Shown here: one piece after another, positions 23,066 to 31,284 of the stretch
How positions within the stretch are numbered: the first letter of the stretch is position 1
How the letters are laid out: each line of letters starts with the position of its first letter
Source: Brettanomyces bruxellensis
Lineage: Eukaryota > Ascomycota > Pichiomycetes > Pichiales > Pichiaceae
Direction of reading: 5' to 3'
DNA length: 64,000 bases
Assembly: GCF_011074885.1 (NCBI RefSeq)
Contig: NC_054682.1
Span: forward strand, 186,001 to 250,000
The notes under the pieces: generated by a model
Database searches by the model: none
The model's input: the letters and a program-made list of their open reading frames with translations, nothing else
What the model was told of the DNA's origin: nothing
Translations under genes and position numbers: made by a program

Positions 23066-23596
23066 ATGAAACTCCCTTGCTATCAAAACAATACGCCTCT
23101 TGATCCTTCCTTCGATGATGACCTGAAGGACGTTCATCTTGTCTATGATTATGACGCCACAGACTCGAACGGAAAACCAGAAAAATGGAGGTATGAAATA
23201 TGGTTTTTCTCAGAAAATAAAATTGTTTATGCGATTCATGGTGGTCCAATGGCAGGAAGGATTAATTATCAAACAGTTGCTTATCAATGTGTACGCCCTG
23301 GAGAAATATGGCAGATAAATTGGCTTGAAGAAACAGGCACTGTTGTGTCAATAGTTTATGACATTGTGAATAAAACGGTAAACGGACTTCTATGCTTTTC
23401 TAAGGGACATTGGGAAAATTCTGAAGCTGCTCATGGGGATAAAAGAAACCCAGATGACTTTGCTCGTTGGAGAAATTTGGCCAGGCAGGGCATTCAAACC
23501 GATCGTTTCGTCTTGGTTGAAAGGGCCCATATATTGAAATCGTTTAAAGGTCAGGGTGATTTGGAACCGATCGAACCTGATGCAATTACCTTTTAG
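23066..23596 (+). CDS. PAD: phenolic (hydroxycinnamic) acid decarboxylase
   Basis: Cofactor-free decarboxylase converting p-coumaric and ferulic acid to 4-vinylphenol and 4-vinylguaiacol, the first step to the ethylphenols of Brettanomyces spoilage. The 176-residue protein has the bacterial PAD beta-barrel core with the catalytic set visible as Y27 and Y29 (LVYDYD), R65 (PMAGR) and E88 (NWLEETGT), matching Tyr11, Tyr13, Arg41 and Glu64 of bacterial enzymes. An N-terminal extension of about 20 residues and the C-terminus PDAITF are as I recall for the Brettanomyces enzyme. The start is the ATG at 23066 (MKLPCYQN). The longer frame from 23003 adds an unlikely 21 residues. It is unrelated to the UbiD/UbiX-type PAD1/FDC1 system of Saccharomyces. 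Confidence 0.93.
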   Translation: MKLPCYQNNTPLDPSFDDDLKDVHLVYDYDATDSNGKPEKWRYEIWFFSENKIVYAIHGGPMAGRINYQTVAYQCVRPGEIWQINWLEETGTVVSIVYDIVNKTVNGLLCFSKGHWENSEAAHGDKRNPDDFARWRNLARQGIQTDRFVLVERAHILKSFKGQGDLEPIEPDAITF

Positions 23597-24193
23597 GAAA
23601 TCACTGAAGACCTACGAAACATCTTTAATATTGTGAACCAAGACAAATTAATTAGGTAAAGTATTTTTGTAGACTTTACGATTTTTTTTGTAATTTCGAA
23701 GCATACTTCGGAACACAGTTGATTTCAAAATTTTGTTGAGTAGACCTTTTTATTATTGTATTTTGATGTTTTGAACAATGTTTTTTGCTTATACCATATA
23801 TGCAGTTCTCTATTTTGTTTTTGCTTTTGATCTGCAGTTTGTGAGGGGTGAAAATGAATTAAGGCCGGTAAATGCTTCACATTCTCGGCGCAACTCTATA
23901 AACTGGGTGTTATATTTGTGTAATAGAATAGCTCTAATAACCATGAGGGCATTGCTGATCTTTGCATTTTCCACTTTAATCAGTATGAACGAATAGCAGT
24001 TACTTCAGCAACTAGAGGTGGGCATTATCTCATTCCTCTTTGCTTCACATGCTGACAGTTTTGTAGTGGCAAGTATTCCAGCTAAATAATTCCTATCTAA
24101 CATTTGTAACAACTGCTAAATAGGAAACTTTAATCGGCATCACTTGCTCCATCAGAAATAGGCTTATTGTAGGTGTAGGTGTTATTGCAGGGG

Positions 24194-24337
24194 ATATTAC
24201 AGTTATTATAGTTATTACAGTTATAGTTATTACAGTTACAGTTATTACAGTTATAGTTATTACAGTTATAGTTATTGCAGTTACCGTTATTACAGTTATA
24301 GTTATTGCAGTTACCGTTATTACAGTTATAGTTATTA
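24194..24337. repeat. minisatellite, 15-bp unit (GTTATTACAGTTATA)
   Basis: Roughly nine to ten imperfect copies of a 15-bp unit built from GTTATTACAG and TTATA or TTACC. At the distal end the variants combine into a 30-bp higher-order unit repeated twice. On the minus strand it reads as an open ITVITVTAIT-like frame, which is a repeat artefact and not a gene. Confidence 0.9.
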
Positions 24338-24596
24338 GTGATAACTCAATCGGCACCGGGATGAAACAACACCATTGTTAATCCAAACTGTTCGCTTTTT
24401 GTCACATTCACTAGGTATGCAGAGATTCAGAATCCAAGACTCTTCACACAAAATTATGCGAATGTGAGAAACAAATTAAGAATGAAGGATTAGTCAAAAA
24501 GTCTCAGCTGTCTCGCCTATACTTCAAATACTTCTTTGAAACAATTATGAGGTACTGCATGTCTTGGAAATGTTCAACAACTGAACATAAGGTCAT

Positions 24597-24686
24597 TTAT
24601 TATAGTTATTAGAGTTATAGTTATTACAGCTATTACAGTTATTCTTATAGTTATTCTTATAGTTATTCTTATAGTTATTCTTATAT
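24597..24686. repeat. minisatellite, 12-bp unit (TTATTCTTATAG)
   Basis: Begins with degenerate TTATTAGAG and TTATTACAG units and ends with about four copies of a 12-bp unit. It shares the TTAT-TATAG core with the block 260 bp away and ends about 28 bp from the stop codon of the Old Yellow Enzyme gene. Confidence 0.85.
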
Positions 24687-24713
24687 GCCATTCCTATACA
24701 TCTTTATCTCCAT

Positions 24714-25922
24714 TCATGCCAAGGCCTTTGGAACCCTTTTGGCAACATCGCTGTCCTCAGTTAGGTTCTCCTCGCCATACTTTCCCCAGGTGATGTAGCC
24801 GTAGTTGGACATGTTGTTGTAGAAGGTTGCCCGGTTGTAATGGGTGAGCGGATAGCCGTTTTTAAGACGGTTGGCAAGATCTGGATTGGAAGTGTAGTAT
24901 CTACTGGATCCGATGATGGTTCTATCGTTGGCATTCACAAGCTGCCGCACCCGTGTGTAATCTGGGTCGTGAAGCAAGGCTCCCGTGATCACAAACACCC
25001 CCTTCCAGATATCGGTAGCCCACTGGATGCCAATATCGGATGGGTTTGGCTTCCCATCAAAAGTCTTGAATCTCGGCTCGATAAACGAAACATACCCAAT
25101 CCTGTTTCCCTCTTGGGCCCTCCTCTCCAACTCACTGAGAATGTATCCCCACGTGACGATCGGGTTCATCTTAGCATTGATACCTTCACCACCTTGGAAT
25201 TGAACGTACGGAGAAAGCCGAATGGCCACATGCTCGGCACCAACTGCGTCAATCATCGCGTCGACGACCTCGAGAGCAAACCGCGACCGGTTCTCGATGC
25301 TTCCACCATACTCGTCGGTCCGGTGGTTCGACACTGCCTGGATGAACTGATCCAACAAGTACATATGTGCAGCGTGAATTTCCACAAAGTCAAAGCCCGC
25401 CTCGTCGACGGCCTTCTTGGCGGCTTTTGCCCACGATTTCACTGCTGCGTGGATCTCGTCAACTGTCATGGCTCTGAGCGGGTTGCCGGCTGCCTCAGCT
25501 CCCTTTTCATATGTGTCATCTATGTATATTGGAGAAGGTCCAACATAATCAATTCCGTGATCTTTCAAGAGTTTGGGGTTGGCAGCACGGCCCAAGTGCC
25601 ACAATTGAAGCGACATGTATGAGCCCTTGCTGTGAACTTCATCCACAATCTTCTTCCAGGCCGCAACTTGCCGTGGAGTGTCGATCATGGGTGTGTTTGT
25701 GTAATAGCCGAAATCTGGAGATGGTGATGTGGCCTCTGCAATCAACAACCCTCCGTTATTCTCCGCTCTTTCTGCATAGTACTCCCTCATGGAATCCGTA
25801 GGGACCCATTCTGTAGTATTTCTGTTTCTTGTAGTTGGTGCGTACGCCAATCTGTTTTTCAAAGTCACTTTTCCAACTTTGATTGGTTTGAATAAATTCG
25901 TGTCTGCTAATGGGTGAGGCAT
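24714..25922 (-). CDS. Old Yellow Enzyme family ene-reductase
   Basis: FMN-dependent NAD(P)H oxidoreductase of the OYE family that reduces activated C=C bonds of enones and enals. The 402-residue TIM barrel shows the FMN/substrate Thr in APTTRN (about 30-31), Trp108 in SLQLWHLG, and the substrate-binding HAAHMY at 183-188. That motif supplies a His/His pair (the S. cerevisiae enzymes have His/Asn) and the proton-donor Tyr188. RTDEYGGSIENR follows, and IIGSSRYYTSNPDLANRL is near the C-terminus. Base composition is clearly richer in G and C than the surroundings, with many C/G-ending codons, as in a highly expressed or transferred gene. A TATATA lies about 40 nt upstream of the ATG. Natural substrate is unknown. 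Confidence 0.92.
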   Translation of the reverse strand: MPHPLADTNLFKPIKVGKVTLKNRLAYAPTTRNRNTTEWVPTDSMREYYAERAENNGGLLIAEATSPSPDFGYYTNTPMIDTPRQVAAWKKIVDEVHSKGSYMSLQLWHLGRAANPKLLKDHGIDYVGPSPIYIDDTYEKGAEAAGNPLRAMTVDEIHAAVKSWAKAAKKAVDEAGFDFVEIHAAHMYLLDQFIQAVSNHRTDEYGGSIENRSRFALEVVDAMIDAVGAEHVAIRLSPYVQFQGGEGINAKMNPIVTWGYILSELERRAQEGNRIGYVSFIEPRFKTFDGKPNPSDIGIQWATDIWKGVFVITGALLHDPDYTRVRQLVNANDRTIIGSSRYYTSNPDLANRLKNGYPLTHYNRATFYNNMSNYGYITWGKYGEENLTEDSDVAKRVPKALA

Positions 25923-26589
25923 TTTTCTTTTATTTTTTTTAATTGTGCGTGCTTAAATAAGTGCTATATATTCTATACCAGAGGGTGTGTCCCTTACCGT
26001 AAATGCAACTCTCAACAATTGTGCAGACAGCCCTATTTATGTACTTGGGTTGCTTACTAATGCTGTACTGCCTAAGGAATCAGATCATCGGCACAATTCG
26101 ACACCTGCAATTTTTATTGTGTTTCGCGAAACCGTTTTATTGTGTTTGTATGATATTCCGTCCTTCACAATTTTGCCTTACGCATAATATCATAGTGCGG
26201 ACACTGCTTGTTAAATTTTTTTACATGGCTAATTTTTTTTTTTTTTTTGGTAACAAGACAGATGACATGCATTGTGTGTAAATATGAGTTGTTTGTGAGT
26301 GCACCTGCTTCCAAGATGTTCTATGTGGATGGAAAGAAAAAGAAAAAACAAACGAGAAACAACAAAATATTTTTCTCTCCGCTTGATTTTATTCCACACC
26401 AGGCGCCAAAAAACACGCAGCTATAAAGTATTGCCGTTTAAAGCTGGCTCAAATCCCTAAAGCCAGCCGAGAGTAAGAAATTTAGAAAAGTAGGACAACG
26501 CTATAAACACGAGACGAAAACGATAAAAAGAAGAAATTAGTATGTGTGGAAGTGCTATATGAACATCTATCTATCCATATCTATCCACT
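25923..26589. other. spacer between Old Yellow Enzyme and NBP35 fragment
   Basis: Contains the promoter of the Old Yellow Enzyme gene. Short overlapping plus-strand frames (25987-26426) have no recognisable domain. T- and A-runs lie near 26229 and 26336. Confidence 0.45.
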
Positions 26590-26967
26590 CTAGTCACCTT
26601 TATCGGCGCTACTCGTACTATCACCCTCAATAGCATCTCTTAGCTCATCAACCACATCCATAATGGCCTCAGAAGCTGGCGAATCAGGGTAAATGTCCAA
26701 GAAGCACTCTCCAGAGTCACAACTTCAGCCTATTCTGGGGTCTAATGGCACAGATCCAAGAAATTTAACACCTAGATCCTTGGCAAGCTGCTTCCCACCG
26801 CCTGTAGTCGGCTTGAAAATCCTCGACTTACCCCCACAGTTCGGGCACACAAACCCAGACATGTTCTCCACTATGCCAAGCACCTTAATGTTCGCCTTAC
26901 GGCAAAAATCCACCTCTTTTCGCACATCTAGAAGTGCAACCTCCTGCGGTGTCGTAACAACCAATTA
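26590..26967 (-). pseudogene. NBP35: NBP35 3' fragment (truncated, in-frame stop)
   Basis: Only the C-terminal third of the cytosolic Fe-S scaffold P-loop ATPase Nbp35 is present. The frame begins at [20 protein letters not shown] and includes [16 protein letters not shown], with the bridging-cluster CPxC, then [10 protein letters not shown]. At the next codon, where Nbp35 has Lys, there is a TGA (26725-26727). Beyond it the same frame continues as SCDSGECFLDIYPDSPASEA to a natural end at 26590. The Walker A and the N-terminal four-Cys cluster region are missing, and similarity stops abruptly at about 26967. This is a dead fragment, and a full copy must exist elsewhere because NBP35 is essential. 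Confidence 0.88.
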
Positions 26968-27465
26968 AGGCCGTTAAATGGTATCAAAACAAATGTAAGC
27001 GCTTTTTTATCCTTACTTCATGTGCCAAGCTAATAAAACGATTTCCTACAGGTTTTATGGCTTTTTTGATAAATGGCACATATATACGGTCTTTTTGCCG
27101 GGATTTCTATTGAGAATAAAATATTTACATTATCAACAATAAGGTTTAAAGAAATGAAAGCATGTCATAGAAAAGATTTTTAAAGTGAAATTAATTTCTT
27201 CTCCTCCCTTATGTTCATCTTCTGGTATTAGAAATGCTTCTACTTACCAAAATGGTATTTTAGAGCAGAAATTTTAACATTACTTTAGGAATTCGCCCAG
27301 GATAAAAACAATAGTACCGCGTTAATATTTTTTTTCCTACAGAGACAATTGTAAGATATATACTTATTTTAATATCAAAATTGGATATCTAAAGCCTAAA
27401 TTGAAAGCATTTTAGGCATATAACGTAATAATATAAAAGATTCTAAACAAACACAAAATCTGAGC
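26968..27465. other. spacer downstream of amidase
   Basis: AT-rich DNA that starts at the abrupt breakpoint of the NBP35 fragment and runs to the stop codon of the amidase gene. No feature is supported. Confidence 0.4.
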
Positions 27466-29235
27466 TCACCAGACGGGGACATTTTGAGCAATATATTCGA
27501 GGAATTGTGGCTTTGCTCTGGCATGCAATAAGTCCTCAATTGCACTACCATATTTAATTAATTTTGGTTCACCAAAGGCGGTTTGCATCAAGCAAATACC
27601 GAAAGGTCTTGCATCTTTTCTCTGTGAAACAGGAATTGTAATTAAAGGATAACCTGCCATTGCAGCCTGTTGGAAACCAACAGTAGTAGAAGTAGGGAAA
27701 AGCAAAGCATCTAGTTTAATATTTTTTCCACTTTCAGGGTCGGTGTAGTTTAATGCATAATCTATACCTTCTTCCCTGGTAGTTCTGTGTATGTACTCAA
27801 CAGCGTTCCAGTACGTTTCATCCATGATACCACCGGAGGCAAGAGATGAATTCAAAGAATCTTGACCAGAAGCAAAAGCCGGATGAACATTAGGCTCTCC
27901 ACCTTCGGTACCACTGTACAAATTATTGAATTCCACAATATCTTCAAGGGATGTAATATTGGTATTCTTAATCTCGGATAGGTACTGCTTAATGTTATTG
28001 TAAAAGTCAACCTTAACAACGGTGAATTCAGACTGATTTGCCCATCCTTCAACTCCACCATAGTCCCAATTCCAGCCATCGGGGGAAATAGAAGCATAAG
28101 GATCCTTGAAGTTTGTGTTATTAACAATAGTGGCACCAGCATCTTCAAGGGTCTTCAAAGTCTCTAGTAACTCTTCAATCTCGGCACTCTTTGCCTGAGT
28201 CCAGATACCTTCCCATGGCAAGCCAAACTTTGCTCCTTTCAAAGCATTCTTGTTCGACAAGAATTTTGTATAGTCTCCATCCTTAGGAGTTTTTCCTGTT
28301 TGGTTCAAAGTAAACTCATCATTTTTGTCAATTCCATATATATGCTGTAAAACGTAAACTGCATCCTTAACCGTTCTGGCAAGTGGTCCGGTTGTATCTT
28401 GGTGATGTGATTCTGGAATGACCATGTCTCTTGAAGTTAATCCGACAGTTGGTTTAAATCCGACAACACCTTGTCTATTTGCAGGATCGACAATTGATCC
28501 ATCCGTTTCTGTTCCAAGTGCGAACATAATCATGTTTGCAGCAACTGCTCCACCTGGTCCCGAAGATGATCCACCTGGGTTCACAGTCAAGTTATATGGA
28601 TTTCTAGATTGTCCTCCCAAGGCTGAGTATCCTTCGGAATAATCAGATGAACGCATGTCTGCCCATTCCGACATTGCACCATGACCAAACAAAACAGCAC
28701 CAGCTTCTCTTAGTTTTTTAACAACAAATGCATCCCTTGGAACAATTGAGCCAAGTAAACTGGCAGATCCTGCACACGTCTGCATTTTGTCCTTTGTAGC
28801 AAAGTTATCTTTAACAATAAAAGGTATTCCGTGAAGTGGGGATCTAACTTTACCCTTTGCTCTCTCTTTGTCCATTAGCTTTGCAATTTTAAAAGCATCT
28901 GGGTTTAGTTCCGCAATATTCTTGGTGTAAGAGTTTAACTGTAGGTAACGTTGTGTGTAGCAGGTAACCAAATCCACAGATGTCAAGATTTCTTTGGACA
29001 TGTACTCCTGTAGTTGATCAATCGTAGCTTCTTCCAAGGTAACGCCTTTACATTGTTCCATAGGGAACATGTTATCATTCTGGGCAGTATTTGGAAAGCT
29101 AAAGAGGTAACTTGACTCGGAAGTGATTGTTTCCGCTGAAATATCATCCGACTTCTTATCTCTGCCTTGCAAGAGCGGTAAACCATATGCGGCTGTGGCA
29201 ATGGTGACCACGTTCAAAAGTCTCTTGAAGATCAT
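27466..29235 (-). CDS. secreted amidase-signature hydrolase
   Basis: Amidase signature family enzyme that hydrolyses amides to acid and ammonia. Its Ser-cisSer-Lys triad is visible as Lys142 (GIPFIVKDN), Ser223 (NPGGSSSG) and Ser247 (TETDGSIVDPAN), with FAAH-like spacing. The start is the ATG at 29235. The longer frame to 29286 begins with TTG. That ATG gives MIFKRLLNVVTIATAAYG, a typical signal peptide, so the 589-residue enzyme is predicted to enter the secretory pathway, unlike cytosolic S. cerevisiae Amd2. Several NxS/T sites fit glycosylation. A TATATA at 29325-29330 lies 90 nt upstream. The substrate cannot be read from sequence. Confidence 0.88.
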   Translation of the reverse strand: MIFKRLLNVVTIATAAYGLPLLQGRDKKSDDISAETITSESSYLFSFPNTAQNDNMFPMEQCKGVTLEEATIDQLQEYMSKEILTSVDLVTCYTQRYLQLNSYTKNIAELNPDAFKIAKLMDKERAKGKVRSPLHGIPFIVKDNFATKDKMQTCAGSASLLGSIVPRDAFVVKKLREAGAVLFGHGAMSEWADMRSSDYSEGYSALGGQSRNPYNLTVNPGGSSSGPGGAVAANMIMFALGTETDGSIVDPANRQGVVGFKPTVGLTSRDMVIPESHHQDTTGPLARTVKDAVYVLQHIYGIDKNDEFTLNQTGKTPKDGDYTKFLSNKNALKGAKFGLPWEGIWTQAKSAEIEELLETLKTLEDAGATIVNNTNFKDPYASISPDGWNWDYGGVEGWANQSEFTVVKVDFYNNIKQYLSEIKNTNITSLEDIVEFNNLYSGTEGGEPNVHPAFASGQDSLNSSLASGGIMDETYWNAVEYIHRTTREEGIDYALNYTDPESGKNIKLDALLFPTSTTVGFQQAAMAGYPLITIPVSQRKDARPFGICLMQTAFGEPKLIKYGSAIEDLLHARAKPQFLEYIAQNVPVW

Positions 29236-30780
29236 ATCTGGAATGCTGATTAAGGAAGACTTCAGTACATTTGATAACGCATACAACAGGTCAATCAGTT
29301 TTCTTCAAGGAAACCACTTGGACTTATATAGTTTTTTTTGGTTTGCTTGTAATTAGGAAAAGTCATTTTCTTAAGTGATTTTGTAATGCCTTTTTGTTTG
29401 TCCATCAAATAAAAATAATAGACCCTTCTTTGGCCCAATGCTTTCCGTTCATAGTTACTTATGTATATCTACCAAACTGCCTTTGTTCTCTTTATCGCTT
29501 GCTTTTTCTTTTGTTTTCTTTTTACCGAGGTGCGATGTATTTTGTGCATCTGAGGCTCGTTTCACTGCTTCAGACTGTATTATGTTAGCCATAGGTATTC
29601 ACTCTTGATCATATTTTTTTTTTCTTCTTTGCTTTTATCTTCTGGGCATTGTTATGTTAAACAATACTTATCTTCTGGGCATTGTTATGATAAACAATAC
29701 TTCCCAATCAAGCAAATATAGAAGCCACCAATGAAAATGCAGTTTCTAATCATGCATAATCTTTGGCGAGACTCGGTTTTGTTCGTCGTTGCACAAGATA
29801 AAAGAAAATAATTTACTGATGATTATTATTCCGTGCAGCCGTGTTCTAAAAGCGGACAAAAAAAATATGCACGTATATATGTACATAATTTATATCAATA
29901 ATTACGAATAGCCAATGAATCATCCCTACCTTACCGCTTAGGCTTCCTTGCATTGTTTTTATGATACTATCACAGTAAAGGAAGCTTCAAATTAATGTTG
30001 TTACCTGTACTATGATCCCTCCGCAAATCGGCATTATACCAAAAAAGGTCATTGCGCTTCTCTTTCTAGTGCCAAATTTGGGTATACAAAAATAGTTCAA
30101 TGTTGTATAGTATTTCAAATTTGTGAGAATTTTTGCGGCCAAATTTCACTCTGCCGGGGGCAGTACCATCTAATATTTTTTTTTCTTCTTGCTTTTCCTT
30201 GATTTGTGATATAACCCTTTTGAAAGTCATTAGTTTTGATAGATTTTAGCATGCCAGTAAATTTGAAAAAGACCATATTTGTGGTAATTTATCACACGAC
30301 CAATTTCCAAGCATAACAAGAAATTACATTATCGTATGTTTCAATGAATATTTTTCTCCTCTTATCTTTTTTCTCGCAAATCGGTATCCGAAAAAAGATA
30401 GAAACCGTCGGGAAGTTTTTTGTACTCTATTGTTACCAATCTTGATAAGTAAATTTTTTAGTTAGTAATTTAGGAACGTAGTACTCGTTCAATGTTATCT
30501 TGAAATATTTTTTTTTTGTTTCCTATCTATCATTGTATGTGATCGTTTTTGTCGTCAATATATGGTGGATATTGTAAATATGAATGCATTTATGAATATT
30601 GGTCATAATGATCCCTTGTGTTCAAGCATTCACTTACGTTTTCTGTAGTAAAAATTATTTAAAAAAAGGATAAAATTTATTAAATAGAGAAGTAGAAATA
30701 AAATTATTTTTGGTGCGGATCAAATTAAAAATTGAAAATTCGTCACTTACAAAGAGAAACAGGAAAATTCAGTGGCTTTC
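29236..30780. other. amidase upstream region
   Basis: Gene-free AT-rich DNA holding the amidase promoter and a 33-bp tandem duplication listed separately. The open frames (for example 29394-29588) lack recognisable motifs. Confidence 0.4.
29636..29701. repeat. 33-bp tandem duplication
   Basis: Two adjacent 33-bp copies differ by a single base. Each unit contains the inverted pair ATTGTT / AAACAAT. They lie about 400 bp upstream of the amidase ATG. Confidence 0.9.
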
Positions 30781-31284
30781 TGTTGAGTTATAGAATTCGC
30801 GGAGGAATCCGAATAGCTCGTATTTGGCTCTAAAAAGGGAGCCTGACCTGTTTCGGCAGTAGCATTACCGCCTTTTGGGGTATATTATAAGTTATCCGAA
30901 GGATTGGAAGGCATATTGATAGAATAATGGTTTATATTAAGATATATAGCGGTGATAGTCTCTAAAGAAAGAGGTAAAATAGTAACAAAATAATAATAGA
31001 GTGAGAAAATACAAGGGGTGCTGCTAGACCCCTTATATATTCTTACTCGGGGAGAGGCCACATATCCCAAATATGGGCAATGACCCGTTCAAAGTAATAT
31101 AAAAAGTAATAAAGGCAATTCGCATGGCCTTAACACCAGTGAAATACAATAAAAGTAATAAAAGATAAAGTAATCCTTAAATATAATTGGTCCAAGGATG
31201 TAAATAAAGAGAAAATTTCTCGAGGTTGTGTGGTTAACAACAATTGTCTTTGCAATATTCCGCTGATGGTAGAATATTCCAACA
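30781..31284 (+). mobile_element. solo LTR with 5-bp target-site duplication
   Basis: A 504-bp sequence begins TGTTGAG and ends TTCCAACA, giving TGTTG/CAACA inverted termini, and is flanked by an identical CTTTC on both sides (30776-30780 and 31285-31289). A TATA-like TATATTATAA lies inside. No gag or pol frame adjoins it, so it is a solo LTR left by recombination. The family is not determined. The terminal bases resemble those of the LTR candidate at 36865-37168 but the interiors differ. Confidence 0.72.

Larger units (their letters stand above)
23597..24713. other. convergent spacer PAD / Old Yellow Enzyme with minisatellites
   Basis: Apart from the two minisatellites listed separately, this spacer has no supported feature. 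An open frame at 23778-23996 has one hydrophobic stretch but no recognisable domain. Confidence 0.45.

Noticed and set aside
24093..24356. Open frame with repeated ITVITVTAIT
   Set aside because: It is the translation of the 15-bp minisatellite, whose unit length is a multiple of three. There is no start context or domain.
24840..25622. 260-codon plus-strand frame opposite the Old Yellow Enzyme gene
   Set aside because: It is a shadow of the GC-richer antisense gene, and its translation has no family features.
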